The notes: generated by a model from the letters alone, not told the origin. Positions 15,301 to 24,849 are shown, counted from the first letter of the stretch. The stretch is 64,000 nt of DNA from Megalonaias nervosa (GCA_016617855.1 JAECUM010001883.1:62001-126000); one strand, 5' to 3'. Program-made: numbers and translations.

Positions 15301-18300
15301 TATGATTTAAAAGGGTTTTGAGAGAGTTGCACCCATCCCCTATTAGAGGGGAGCAGCACCCTCATGGAATCTGAGATTGTCTTTGGAGGGCTTATCCCCT
15401 CTGCAGCTACTCAGGATTTGAGAGGCCATCAACACCGGTTCCTTTCATTCACTTCTGGCTCTACAAAACCAGCCAAAATGCAGAATCATTCTGACTACAC
15501 TCATCCTTTAAAGCCATGCTGCCCTAGTCAAAGCAATAACTCCATTTCAGAGCTCCCTCTTGGCAGACAGGCTCATGAAAGGTGTGCTGCAAAGGTCCAG
15601 GGAAGAAGTTCATAGGCCTTCATCCTTTCCTAAGGAAAATGCTGGACAGCACTATAGGCTTGCTCCTTCTTCTGCAGACCATACCTTTACCATTGGTACC
15701 TGTTGTCACCAGACTAAATCTCAGCTGGCAGGCTTGGTTAGGCATAATGTTTAATGTTTGGGTCCATGTCATAAGAGATGGTTATCAGCTTCAGCACTGG
15801 GATCGCCCTCTCTACTAAGGCCCCCCATATGCTTATGCCAGAATAATCTGGTCCAGTTCAAGGAAGAAATCCATTTCATTCTTCGGAAGTGTATAGTAGA
15901 GAGGGTGTTTAAAGACAATTATCCCACCTTTTATTCCCAGATTTTCCAGATTCCCAGTTATCAGCCTTTCCTCCCTAAATAAATCTCTGCTAGAGGAATC
16001 ATTCAAGATGGAGACAAGTTCAGTCATAAGACCTGCCGATTGGGTGGTCTCCATAAATCTTCAGGATGCGTACATGCAGATCCCTCTCTGTCCTCAACAC
16101 AGGAAGTACCTCAGATTTTATTTGGAAGGGGAGGTCTTACAATTTTGAGTTCTGCATCAATGGTAATGAACCCCACGAGACAAGGAGGCACATATGCACC
16201 TTTTCTGTTAGAAATCTCTTCACTGGACACTGAATATTCCTTGGAGTATGCTACATTCCCAGCAGGAAAAACATTTTGTGGACAAAACTGTCATGGAATG
16301 GGAAGATAGTTCTTATCGAATGGTTGCTCCATCAATGCATAGCAGACTCTGTTCCATCTTTGGGGAGCACCCATGGTGAAATTGTTTGCAGCCAAGCTGA
16401 ACAATAAACTCCCCATTTTTTTTCTCCAGTCCCCAACCAAAGGGTCTGGACAGTGGATGTCTTAAGCCTGAGGTGAGATTGTCTGTTAACTTACATCTTC
16501 CAACTCTTCAGATGATTGCACAGGACCTTCACAAAGTTAGGCACTCTGTGGCTCAACTCATTTTGATTGCCCCTCTGTGGCTTCAGCAGTCATGGTTCAC
16601 TGATCTTCTTGATCTGTTGATTGGCCATCCCAGGACCTTACCTCATAAGAGGGACATTCTGTCACAGCAGACAGGTTCTCTTGTGCACAACAGCCCACAG
16701 ATTCTCCAACATTATGCTTGGCTCACCTCAAGTGATCTCTCTGCAAAGAAAAGTGTTTGAGGCAAGTTGCTGAATACATTATTTAGTTCAGGAGAAAATT
16801 AGCCTCTAAGATATATAAGGCCATAATGGAGAATCATTTGTGATTGGTGTAGTAGAATACATGTCAATCCTAACCATCCCAGTGTGGGTGCAGTGGCTCA
16901 TTTTCTTCTCATCCTTCTTGAAGTCAAACAATGCACAGTTTCTGCTATTAAGGACTATCATGTGGCGCTTTCCAACATGCTAAAATTTTCAAAAGGCCTT
17001 GCCATCAGGATGGATTTTCACTTGGCAGACCTGACCACGTTTTGCAAATTGCAGATGCCAGTGTCTTGCTCTCTAATGTTTATATTTAATCTTTCTTGTG
17101 TCTTGGGGTCACTAAATACCTCCCACCCATGAACCTTTTAGTGAAGCTTCCTTTGAGTATCTTACTCTGAAGATGGTTTTCTTGCTCGCTTTAGCATCTG
17201 CAAGACAAAGGAGCAAGTTCCAAGCCCTATCAGAGCTCTGTCAGGTTCAGTGGGCCTAATCATTGTGACTCCACAAGTGGCCATACAGATTCCATCTTGC
17301 AGCAGTCTCTTGTTCTCCTGTTAGACTGAGTATTCCTTGTGTTTGTTTGTTATTTGTCAGTTTTGTGATCATCAGACCTCCCACCAAGCTGACCAATTCA
17401 GCTATGCAATAGCAACAGGTTAGATATTAGTGATGTTAAAATATAGTCTTTTTTGGTGGGTAAAACTAATTTCAATGATCTAATACTTACCTGTTGCTAT
17501 TGCCAAATTCCCTCCTTCCTCCCCACATTGATGTCCCACTTTAGGCGGCTCTGGGTCTTTCGCACATGCCCAATATTTGGGGCTCTCATGCAGGGCTGAT
17601 TCAGTGTTCTGGAAGATTCTGGTTCACCCTAATAGGTGGACAGAATTTCTGTCATTATGTCAGATATTTTCCTCCAGGAAAAGTGCTAGCTGTGCAAATT
17701 CATTAAAACTAGTTTTACTCCTCCCAAAACTGTGTTTTACTTTTGACCAATTTTACTTATTGAAAAAATCTAAAATTGCACATAGAAAATCATTTTTCTA
17801 AATAAATTAAAACTGAATATCTTGTCGAATGTTCAAATCTCTTTTTTCTAGGTTCTACAGATGCTTTTTCCCATATCCAGCGGATTCTAGAAAAAGTGAT
17901 GTACGTCAAATAAATATTTAAATAAAGAGCTGAAATTCTGAAGAAGTCTTTTTAACAGTAATGGTTTTCTGCACAAAAAATTTGACTTTTGTTTTTTCAA
18001 AGTCTTTATGTCAGAGATGTGTGAAAATTTCGAAAAGTATTTGGTTTTAGAATAAATTTTATTCTCTGACCATTGTGTCATTATGATAATGATTGAGAAG
18101 GTATGTTTTTTTTATTTGCTAGCATGACAAAATATGCGCAATGTTGTATAAACAAAGCTTCGCAGTGGTAGTTACATTTACTTGCCATAGCCCTTTTAAG
18201 TTTATTGTTTAAACACTTTTAATAATTTTTTAATAATCTTCTGTATTTAGTATGACACATTATGCACCCAGTTATTCTGCTTTACTAACAAGGAGTACAT

Positions 18301-21300
18301 TTGCATTTAGTTATGAAGAGTAGTGGGGTTTCTATTGTGCTCAGGTTAGTATTGATTTATAATTTTATTCTCAGCCGTTTCCTGCACCTTTTTGTCAGAA
18401 CATGACATCAGATGCACATATTTGGATTCCTTGTTTGTTTTCTACAGACGGTAAAGATTCTTGAACAGCTGGTGTTGCATTTGAAACTAAAGGAAGAATT
18501 CATGATCACTGTTTTGGATTTTGCACATTTTGACCTCTTAAAATATAATTTACCAGTACACAAGTTCTGTCAAATGCTGAACTTCTTTGGTACATGTAGG
18601 TTTGGGTATTTTTCTGTTAGATAGACATGTTTTAATCACTATGGTTATGTTTTGTGAATAATATTTATTTTTCAAATAAAAGATAAAAAAAGTAATTGGA
18701 AAAAGGTCTCAAACTTAAATGGGGGAGAATGTCATTTGTATCTTCAAATGAATAGGGCATCTTCATATTCAAGTTATAGCATACATGTATGTTAATCCAA
18801 TCCCTCCTTTACATATACTTCTTAACATTATTCAAATTTTGTTTTTGTTTTATAGACAGCACCCATTGTGGATAATATTGTGATAATCTGATGAAAGGAG
18901 CACAACGAATACAACTGTATATTTAAAAATGTCTGTCCTGATTCAAAACTCTTAAAAGTTTGATAGAATGGTAGATTATAGTATGTTAAAAACATAAGTA
19001 CATGCAGCATGTTGGGTAATTGTATTCTGTGTCTCTTATTTTTAGTGATCGATTACAGTAAGTCTTGTATACATATATGCAGTATACATGCAGCATGTGT
19101 GACATGTATCTACTCTGACTAGTGTTTTTATAGTTTATTCAGAACAAATTATTTGTTTCTAGGACCTCAATCACAGATTTTACAAAACCTCTAGAATATT
19201 TACTATAAAACTACCTTTCCAGATCATTAAATAAATGCAGCATATGGGTGAGATCGGTTTACATGTACAATATAACATCACATTAATTTTAATATGAAAA
19301 AGATTTCAAATTTACATGATAATTGCTCATTAAATTTTCAAACATCTTATTCTTCTACACTGATGTTATTCCTCTATTGCACAAAATTTAGAGGGAGACA
19401 AATGGTTTATTACATTGAATACACAACTAATTTCTCAGTTACTTCAAAATTTAATAGACTGAACTACTACAATGATAGAAATTTGCATGCTTCATCTCTA
19501 ATATGTGTGAACTAGACTTGGAGCAGAGTACGTATGAACACGTGTACTTCTGGCTTTCAAATTAGGAGCATGAGTGTTGTGCATTAAAAAAAATGTTTGG
19601 TATGAGCACAAATTGAGTATTTTTGATGCATCAGCTAGATGGAAATAGGAAGCTTTACACAATAAACAATTTTATGTACATGTACATACATGTCTGATGT
19701 ACTCAATTTCTGATGTACTCCAAAATGTATTATGTGGTAAGTCTGTGAGTATGAGTACTTAACTTTGTCTAATAAGGGCATGAGCATGGGTACAGTTTGT
19801 GAATTTGTGGGTCTCCAGAATACAAAGTATTGAGTACATTGTGCTCTGCCCCATATCTGGTTTGAATTTTGTCTGAGAATATGAAAGGATATGACCATTT
19901 ATAGTCGCTGATTCACTGCTCTGATATGAGAAGGATGCAAGAAGCCACCAAGACAAATAATATATACATTTTCTTTTCATTTTTGTAGTATGTGATATAT
20001 ACAGATTTAAACTATGCCGAATAGAATTAAATGTGAAGGGTTTTCAAAAGCATTGAAAGTAATATTTCAGAATTGATTTTAATGTGATACTTAATATATA
20101 ATTCTTCATACGTGTGGAAATACCTAACTCCTGTTCATGTTTGCGTTTAAATAATCTCAAGAAGGGTTATCTTTTTTTATGGATCTATTCATGACAAATA
20201 CATTTTGTTAACTAAACTGCATTTAGTACTTTGTTCTCTTCAGTTGTACACCAGATATTGCATTTGTAATTCTTTAGCAACCTTGCATGTATGCATTGTC
20301 TTGCTTCGTGTGACCTTCTACAGAGATTGTTTTATTTGTGAAGTATGCCTGCATGAATGCGTGATTTTGTATTTATTTCTGCAAGTTATTTATGCAAAGT
20401 AATTTAATTGGTTCAGAAGTGTATCAATGTATTAGCTTTACATTAGATACATGTCATTACAGACCCACCTAAAATTACATGTACTTATTTTTTACATGAG
20501 TAATGCATAAACCTTGTTTATTTTATGTCACTGTAGCCAGACATGACTATAAGGACTAATTCCATAAACAAGTAAATAACTACATTGTAAAGTGTAATGA
20601 CCATATTTCACCCTTGGTGTAGGGCAGTGCTGTTGAGTGTAATTCAGTGAACTGTGCCTTTGAAATATCCATACTCTAGCTATTGCCATACTCTACATGT
20701 TCTTTTTGAACAAGCAACTTCTACTGAACTCCATTTCACAAGCAGAATATACCTGTCCAGTTTGTTGCTCATCTGGTCAATGGTTTGTGTCTGTTGTCCA
20801 TCCATCCATTAGGACAAGATTGGTATTGCTACTCCTCTTAAGCTATATTTATGATTTGCATGATACTTTACCTACACCTTCATCCCATGGTCCTAAAGAA
20901 AAATAGTGCTGCTTGCACATCCAATATTGCCACCACAATGACCGTCTTGAAAATCTTATCACTACTCATCCTGAATGGATGGCCATATGAACATTGGTTT
21001 TTTTTTTTAACTAAGTCTTCTTATGATGTCTACTTAGTCCTAAATGAAAATGGTGCTGATCTGATGTCTTTTATGTCCACCATAGTGGCCATCTTGAAAA
21101 TGTTATAGCTATTCTTATTGAATGCATGGACATATGCACATGGCATTTTCGCTAAAAGACTTCTTATGAGTTGGTCCAATTGAAAAAGTACAGTACCAAT
21201 CTGTCCAGTTTGACTACCACAGTTGTCATCTTGAAAATCATATTATTGTTAATTCTCCTGCATGGATGGTCATATAAACATGAGGTTGTCATTGAAACAC

Positions 21301-24245
21301 TTATGGTGTCTAGTTGGTCCTAAATGAAAATGGTGCTGATCTGACCCCCAGTATGGATGCCATAGCAGCCATCTTGAAAATCATTATATCCACTCCTCCT
21401 TATCAACATGGTGTTTTCTCTAAAAGACTTATGATGTCAGTAGTATGTCATAAATTTAAATGGTACTGATCTGGTGTCAAATTAGATGCCATTGCAGCCA
21501 TCTTGAATGGATGTCCATATTAACATGACATTTTCACTCAAAGACTTCCTAGAATGTCTAGTGGTCCTGAATTAAATTGGTACCAATCTGACTTTCAATA
21601 TGATGGCCACAGTGGCCATCTTGAAAATAATATTGTTATTGCTATTCCTCCTACACGAATGGTCATATCAGCATAGGGTTTTCACTTAAAGACTGATGTC
21701 TTGCTGGTCCTAAATACAAATGGTGTTGATCTGAAATCCAACATGGCCACCATGGCAGCCATCTTAAAAATCTTGTTATTGCTACTCATCCTGCATGTAT
21801 AGTCATATCAGCATGAGGTTTTCACCAAAGACTTCTTATGGTGTCTAGTTTTTGCCACAGCAGCCATCTTGAAAATGTTTTTTTCCTGAATCCAGTTATA
21901 TCTTGAAAATATTGTTGTCTCGGCTTCTCTCAAATTGATGGCTATATATGGGATTTTCACCAATAGGCTTCTTGTGCTACATAGTTGTCCTAAATAAAAA
22001 TGGTGTCAGTTGTACATCCAATATAGTTGTCAAGATGACTGTCTTTAAAATGTTGTCACTATTCCCCAGAATGGATGATCATTTAATAGTATGAACTTTG
22101 TCCTAAATGAAAATGATGCCAATCTGACATTCCCTAATTCCCTACACACACCACAGAAGCAAATTTATAAGTCTTGCTATTGCTGAAGAAACTCAGATAT
22201 GGTTTTGGGACAATTAAAAGGAAGAAATGATCTTATCTTGAATTCCAGTAAATTCTTTTCTCCCAGCAGAGCATTAATTCCTTCAAGGAACTCTTGTTAC
22301 TGCATGTGGTACTTTTAATTAACATCAAGAGATGTAAATCAGTTAAACCTTATAATTACCCAACAGCACAGTAGCTCAGGCCTGATTCCACCTGTATATG
22401 TTTGGAATTTGAATGTGTAGTGCGATGTACTATAGTGGATACAACAAAGACATGGATGGAAAATGGTCAATACACTTTGTGTGTACTGTATTATGAAAAC
22501 ACTAAAATTATGCATTGTCATGCACTTTTACGCAATCAACGCCCTTTAAGACTGAAATGTATTCTGTAACACAAGACTGACAATCATCTGTAACACAAGA
22601 CTGACAATCGTCTGTAACTCAGCACTGACACTCATCTGTAACACAAGACTGACAATCATCTGTAACACTCGACTGACAGTCATCTGTAACACAAGACTGA
22701 CAATCATCTGTAACACAATGCTGACAGTCATCTGTAACACAAGACTGACAGTCCTCTGTAACACAACACTGACAGTCTTTTGTAACACAACACTGACATT
22801 CATCTGTAACACAGCACTGACAATCATCTGTAACAACATTGACAGCCATAACAATTGCACACTGATTCTTAGAATATTTACATTTCTAACATTTGGGTCA
22901 AATTATATAGTGTAATGTTGGACAATGTTGACATTATGACAGTCATGATTTACTGAGAAAACAGAAAGCATGACCATATTTGGCAATTATCAAATAGTAA
23001 ATAGAGAGTGAAATGCCTGTTTTCTTTTTCACTCAGTAGTTTCAAAATCTTAATGCATTTTGATACTAAATATTTGTACAGTACATGTAATAGGATTGAA
23101 TTATTTCTTTATTGTCCTTATAGAAATTGAATATCCTCTTCAAAACATAACCTCTCTGTATCCCTTCAGACAAGGAGATGTATTGAATTTATATTAAAAT
23201 TCTAAAGCTAATTATGGCCCAAAACATTTGGTGCAAGATCTTAATACATGGTGCATTTGCAAGTGAATGGCATTTTCATATGCTTATATCAATATTGTTA
23301 CAATTTTCTTTAACATTTCCTGATTTAATATAATAAAGTCTGACCTTCTTTGACTGGTACAGTAATAAATTATACTGTACTGTACCATCAAATTGACATA
23401 TTTACCTACTTGTTAGTGAAGTCAGTTATTGATCTACAGAAATAAAATCATGCCCATTTGTTATCTCTTCTAACAATCCCTGCTTTTATGCATGTTTTTT
23501 ACAGAATATATTGTAATGTCATGAAAGCCTCCCAAAGTAACAACCTCTGTTTATTATATGTATGAAAGGAATTTGTTTCAACAGTTATCTTGGCCTCATT
23601 TCAGGATGCAACTGAAAAAATAAAGTCTGCCGAAAATGAAAGATCAAAAATGGAGCAAAAAGTTAAATTGTGGAAGACACCTGTTGGTCTAGCAAGGCAA
23701 ATTCAACCAATAACTAGCCCCTTTGTAACTCACCGAGGAATTGGCGCCTTCACTGAAACGGAGTTTGAGATAAAGATGAAAGAACGTTTAAAAATGATCG
23801 ATGACACTCTTGCCAGGGGCAGGGACAATGCACCTGAGGACACAACATCTGTTGACTCGCACATAATGGACAGGGAAGATATAGGGCTTGAAGAAATGAA
23901 TGCCTCTGCATCAGTGAACAAAATAATGAAACTTGCAGCAAGGATGTGGTGGACAATGAAACTAATATCAGTAATACTGATAAACAAAATGATCGGAAAA
24001 CAACAGCAGACAAAATGGATAACATGTCTCAGGAGTGCATTGAAGGCTGTGCCCCTTTTGATAATATAAACAAGAAAAATGTCATTGTACTTGATACACA
24101 GTCTGCTTTAATTCAGGAAGAATCAACACTGGACAACAGCAAAGCCAAGGTCTTTGCCTGCAAAACTGACATGGAACAAAATCAGAAAAAGAGAGAAAAC
24201 AAAGAAAGCAACCCCATCTATGAAAATGTAGCAATTAAGGAATAG
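1..24245 (+). CDS. SWAP70: SWAP-70/DEF6-like gene, 5'-partial, eight visible exons
   Basis: Proposed joined exons: 1-336, 1589-1735, 3699-3813, 7019-7197, 7620-7682, 9421-9587, 11805-12003 and 23605-24245. Every junction has GT/AG borders and reading phases agree across all of them. The product has the family order: an N-terminal helical region, a PH domain, then a long Glu/Arg/Lys-rich coiled coil. SWAP-70 and DEF6 proteins are known phosphoinositide-binding adaptors or Rac-type exchange factors that link receptor signalling to F-actin at the membrane; this role is inferred from family. The start lies before the window. The 11.6-kb last intron contains a dead DIRS retrotransposon. The final exon changes frame internally, so the C-terminus is uncertain. 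Invertebrates often have one SWAP-70/DEF6 homologue, so the symbol stands for the family and not a specific paralogue. Confidence 0.85.
527..570 (-). repeat. (GTT)n tract, probable SINE tail in reverse
   Basis: A run of gttgtt is the complement of the (CAA)n tail seen on the full SINE at 8650-8905. It probably marks the 3' end of a truncated reverse copy, but the body is not clear. Confidence 0.4.
590..1395 (+). repeat. ~145-bp diverged tandem repeat, block 1
   Basis: About five diverged copies of a unit built around 'ggtcctaaatgaaaatgg', 'ccatcttgaaaat' and 'ttcactaaaagacttctta'. The anchor phrase recurs at about 701, 811, 954, 1173 and 1324. The same unit forms a longer block at 20.7-22.1 kb in the same gene. 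It lies in the intron after exon A. Confidence 0.75.
1394..1455 (+). repeat. 3' fragment of tRNA-derived SINE
   Basis: The phrase 'ttgtgctgaaaaatggcatt' and the following ccctacaacaa match the tail of the SINE at 8650-8905 (cgtgctgaaaaatggcgtta...ccctataacaacaa), with only the last ~60 bases present. Confidence 0.65.
1589..1735 (+). CDS. SWAP70: SWAP-70-like exon B (PH domain, first half)
   Basis: The acceptor is ttttccag|ggaaaa and the donor ttgag|gtatat; 49 codons, phase 0 on both sides. The peptide begins GKMWKRGHQVKNWKERW, the typical first strands of a PH domain: a basic 'KxGHxxKNWxERW' signature just after the helix of exon A. This segment of SWAP-70 binds phosphoinositides. An ATG at 1595 could be mistaken for a start, but it is internal. 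Confidence 0.88.
2285..2826 (+). repeat. 48-bp tandem repeat
   Basis: About eleven copies of a 48-bp unit (...ataatttgatgactgtatta, then ...cctgggaaataattacatat). Early copies are regular; later ones lose the 'ctgtattat' part. Because 48 is a multiple of 3, one frame stays open for 102 codons; this is a by-product of the repeat and not a gene. Confidence 0.9.
3266..3440 (+). mobile_element. SINE-like repeat, family 2, copy 1
   Basis: Contains 'ggccaggtgtcaggataa', 'gggacatgat', 'tgcagcatgatgc' and the end 'attgttaaagctatgt'. The same series occurs at 55020-55240 (+) and 13130-13410 (-). The 13.3-kb copy retains a tRNA-like B box, so the family is probably tRNA-derived. Confidence 0.6.
3699..3813 (+). 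CDS. SWAP70: SWAP-70-like exon C (PH domain, second half)
   Basis: The acceptor is ttttatag|attttacc and the donor tatcgg|gtaagc; 115 nt, ending in phase 1. The peptide includes RFVLVTSHKPYEMSAHDL and ends KNEWVS, matching the later strands and the final Trp-containing helix of the PH domain. The exon is only 38 codons long, so it is easily missed by ORF length, but it restores the domain and the phase to both neighbours. Confidence 0.85.
4108..6335 (+). repeat. 47-bp minisatellite, ~2.2 kb
   Basis: Roughly 45 copies of a 47-bp unit (attaaattgactgtctgtta, ataatctctacagatggata, catgata). Variants alternate gtctg/ggctg and acagatgg/accgctgg; short units lack 'gata'. The array sits in the intron between exons C and D and decays at its right end. 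Confidence 0.95.
6396..6552. mobile_element. Palindromic MITE-like element, copy 1
   Basis: The left arm (gactcacttacaagtaaagt, caaactgcaaac) is complementary to the right arm (cagtttgtagttggactcaa, cttttaagcaagtatatac). The centre is catgatctg/cagatctggg. The same palindrome occurs at 59.7, 63.1 and 63.4 kb. No coding capacity; a hairpin-type non-autonomous transposon is the best fit. Confidence 0.65.
6615..6873 (+). repeat. 129-bp tandem duplication
   Basis: The block starting 'catcaaaaacttaaaaccta' at 6631 is repeated nearly exactly at 6760, through '...tgtggtcctatggaca'. Near identity suggests a recent event. Confidence 0.9.
7019..7197 (+). CDS. SWAP70: SWAP-70-like exon D (end of PH helix, start of coiled coil)
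   Basis: I chose the acceptor atatctag|ctttcc over the nearby ccaag|tgg because it keeps phase 1 and adds the helix residues AFQVAIDHAG expected after the conserved Trp. The donor is aagaaa|gtaatt, out in phase 0. After the PH helix the peptide turns into a Lys/Arg/Glu-rich coiled coil (KKQIEEEEQRKKAEAEL). Read-through in the following intron is not coding. Confidence 0.83.
7333..7545 (+). repeat. ~124-bp tandem duplication
   Basis: 'ctcagccataatgatagcat' at 7333 recurs at 7457, with ~90 bases nearly identical, including 'tgtcccccttgctgcatctc'. It lies in the intron between exons D and E. Confidence 0.9.
7620..7682 (+). CDS. SWAP70: SWAP-70-like exon E (coiled coil)
   Basis: A 63-nt exon with a strong polypyrimidine acceptor (ttttttgttgcag) and donor aag|gttagt, phase 0 at both ends. 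The 21 residues (KRMEDEEILRARLKELEDER, then K) continue the heptad pattern of the coiled coil. It is far below usual ORF length cut-offs but is supported by phase and composition. Confidence 0.78.
8330..8545 (-). pseudogene. Penelope-like element relic (GIY-YIG endonuclease end)
   Basis: On the minus strand the translation gives IGETKWNFQVRIKE, an in-frame stop, then LRDICNHKDSPVLKHFNLSN. This resembles the end of the GIY-YIG endonuclease domain of Penelope-like retroelements, where a 'VGET...R..EHL.DI...PV..HFN..GH' pattern is typical. The reverse transcriptase is absent and the similarity fades below 8330. Identification rests on motif recognition only. It sits inside an intron of the SWAP-70-like gene, on the opposite strand. 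Confidence 0.55.
8650..8905 (+). mobile_element. tRNA-derived SINE, full-length
   Basis: The head is tRNA-like with an A box (gtggccgagtggtctaaagc, 8661-8680) and a B box (gggttcgagtc, 8723-8733). The body includes 'tttccggggatttcccggtt', and the tail 'ttaagccctataacaacaac' ends in (CAA)n. This is the usual layout of a pol III SINE mobilised by a LINE. It is too long and diverged to be a functional tRNA gene. Confidence 0.8.
9421..9587 (+). CDS. SWAP70: SWAP-70-like exon F (coiled coil)
   Basis: The acceptor is cctgtatag|gcccgt and the donor tcaag|gtttag, ending in phase 2. The peptide is charged and helical (LEQIKRDLERLLEEERQAKK), as in the central coiled coil of SWAP-70. Residues after 9587 in the same frame lose the charged pattern and belong to the intron. 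Confidence 0.82.
9826..9882 (+). repeat. 15-bp tandem repeat
   Basis: Four copies of 'tatgcataaacaag', with slight edge variation. Confidence 0.8.
10190..10985 (+). repeat. 31/32-bp satellite with four-unit higher-order repeat
   Basis: About 24 copies of a 31/32-bp unit such as 'cagcctagcatgcaataagg', then 'gaataagtgcat'. Between about 10380 and 10900 four unit types (agcctagcatgc, aggctg(a/g)tatgc, gggctgacatgc, agcctggcaggc) recur in the same order as a ~125-bp higher-order unit. Confidence 0.85.
11330..11465 (+). repeat. ~40-bp tandem repeat
   Basis: Three to four copies of 'gaggatatttgctgattcca' followed by 'attgcttacaaaat', diverging towards the left. Confidence 0.75.
11805..12003 (+). 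CDS. SWAP70: SWAP-70-like exon G (coiled coil)
   Basis: The acceptor is ttctgacag|aatctt, entering in the phase left by exon F (the joint codon is Arg). The donor is ttacag|gtatat, phase 0. The peptide contains EEFQKREELEKIKQEQERLL and ends in ERAEADRRLQ, matching the 'WxKREELE...LLxxER' segment of SWAP-70 coiled coils. The next supported exon is 11.6 kb away. Confidence 0.84.
12004..14009. other. Intron sequence, no gene seen
   Basis: Part of the last SWAP-70-like intron. Apart from the reverse SINE-like copy at 13130-13410 I see only AT-rich sequence with short, low-support open frames. Confidence 0.6.
13130..13410 (-). mobile_element. SINE-like repeat, family 2, copy 2 (reverse)
   Basis: Reverse complement of the repeat at 3266-3440 and 55020-55240. 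A tRNA-type B box is visible on the minus strand (complement of ggccggggttcgaacccgc, 13365-13383), supporting a tRNA-derived head. Confidence 0.65.
14010..14170 (+). repeat. DIRS left inverted terminal repeat
   Basis: 'ggtgaaccagaatcttccaa' and 'gcgtgagagccccatatg' are matched in reverse complement at 17565-17640. The outermost part (gtaatatctgacctgttgca) is instead complementary to 17406-17436, which is the internal complementary region expected in DIRS elements. Confidence 0.8.
15360..17230 (+). pseudogene. DIRS pol remnants (RT, RNase H, tyrosine recombinase)
   Basis: Separate short frames carry recognisable pieces: reverse transcriptase near 16035-16130, RNase H (RQGGT) near 16180-16300, and linker and recombinase near 16340-17230. 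The YxDD-type catalytic box is not visible, so part of the reverse transcriptase has been lost. Nothing here can be translated as one protein. Confidence 0.7.
17406..17505. repeat. DIRS internal complementary region
   Basis: 'gcaatagcaacaggttagat' (17406 on) and 'acttacctgttgctattgcc' (17486-17505) are complementary to each other; the first also matches the complement of the left tip at 14010. In DIRS elements this region templates completion of the ends during replication. Confidence 0.65.
17560..17700 (-). repeat. DIRS right inverted terminal repeat
   Basis: 'ggggctctcatgcagggctg' and 'tggaagattctggttcaccc' are the reverse complement of the left repeat. The match continues more weakly through 'ttttcctccaggaaaagtgc' at 17667-17686. 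Confidence 0.78.
17705..20740. other. Intron sequence, no gene seen
   Basis: AT-rich sequence. The open frames are short, low-complexity and lack splice support or recognisable motifs. Confidence 0.55.
20745..22135 (+). repeat. ~145-bp diverged tandem repeat, block 2
   Basis: About nine copies of the unit also seen at 590-1395: 'ggtcctaaatgaaaatggtg', 'gccatcttgaaaat', 'ggtcatatcaacatg' and 'ttcactaaaagacttctta'. Copies are 80-90% alike by eye, and some are truncated. Confidence 0.8.
22555..22850. repeat. 24-bp tandem repeat, open on several frames
   Basis: Twelve copies of 'ctgacaatcatctgtaacac' plus 'aaga'. The period of 24 is a multiple of 3, so long frames stay open on both strands; one minus-strand frame would read an 8-residue Cys/Asp repeat (VTDDCQSC). 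No start context, exon border or family match supports translation. Confidence 0.88.
22860..23600. other. Intron end, no gene seen
   Basis: AT-rich sequence before the last SWAP-70-like exon; no exon, repeat array or element recognised. Confidence 0.5.
23605..24245 (+). CDS. SWAP70: SWAP-70-like last exon, with an apparent frameshift
   Basis: The acceptor is cctcatttcag|gatgca, in phase with exon G. The first part finishes the coiled coil (DATEKIKSAENERSKMEQK) and then reads VKLWKTPVGLARQIQP and FVTHRGIGAF, a conserved-looking tail. Around 23890-23940 the first frame turns into an unlikely Trp/Met/Ile-rich stretch that stops at 24069. The neighbouring frame becomes hydrophilic and Asn/Asp/Lys-rich, and stays open to the stop at 24243-24245, ending NPIYENVAIKE. 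I infer a one-base indel (real or assembly) in this interval. An alternative is that the protein truly ends at 24069. Confidence 0.7.
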
Positions 24246-24420
24246 GAAATGATATATTAATCATGACAATAGGTGAACTCCACTGTCCCCCTTGAACTTC
24301 AAACTTAAACAGACCTAAAATATGCTCTGGGGTTCACATAAACTATGGGAACTACTTGTCAAAATTAATTTTGTTTTTATGAAATTATTTCTCAATTGAT
24401 GAGGAAAATAGTGTTAAAAA

Positions 24421-24426
24421 AATAAA
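24421..24426 (+). terminator. Candidate polyadenylation signal of the SWAP-70-like gene
   Basis: A canonical AATAAA lies about 175 bases after the last stop, in AT-rich sequence. It is the first such hexamer I noticed downstream; no cleavage site can be proven. Confidence 0.4.
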
Positions 24427-24849
24427 ATGATAGTATATTTGTAAGTGTAATATGAAAGTAATTCAGATTGTTATTCTGATATGGTTAGTGGATTATATAT
24501 ACTAACTCATGTTCCCTGCAAAAACAGGTCTTGTCATTCAGGCTGAGTTTGTACTTAGGAGTTTGCAAATCCTTTCAATTACTTTTCAAAATTTTCAATG
24601 AAGGCTTTCATTTGACAAGTTTTCAGGTTATGTGTCCACTTTTCTTGCTGCTTAGCTCAGAATGGCAGAGACGATTGTGTTTTTCATTGTATTTTTTTAT
24701 ATAATTTGAGAAACATTTAATTACAACTCATAAGTATTGTCTTCATTTTAAGGAACTAATATTTACACAAATAATCACATTAAGTAATAGACGCAAGTAA
24801 TAAACAAAAGATGTTTCATGCTTATGTTGCCCGATGACTTTGCTGAAAA

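Larger units (their letters stand above)
14010..17700 (+). mobile_element. Decayed DIRS-type (tyrosine recombinase) retrotransposon
   Basis: Inverted terminal repeats flank degraded coding remnants in DIRS order. Near 16035-16130 there is a reverse-transcriptase core (DWVVSINLQDAYMQIP, then HRKYLRFYLEGEV). At ~16180 there is the RNase H motif RQGGT. Near 16475-16760 there is a linker of the 'LIAPLW' type, and near 16880-17230 remnants of the tyrosine recombinase (LKMVFLLALASAR-like). Stops and frameshifts occur throughout, so it is dead. DIRS elements integrate with a tyrosine recombinase rather than a DDE integrase. It lies in sense orientation inside the last SWAP-70-like intron. Confidence 0.8.

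Noticed and set aside
22546..22860. Overlapping Cys-rich and Val/Leu-rich frames on both strands
   Set aside because: All are readings of one 24-bp repeat; no start context or homology.
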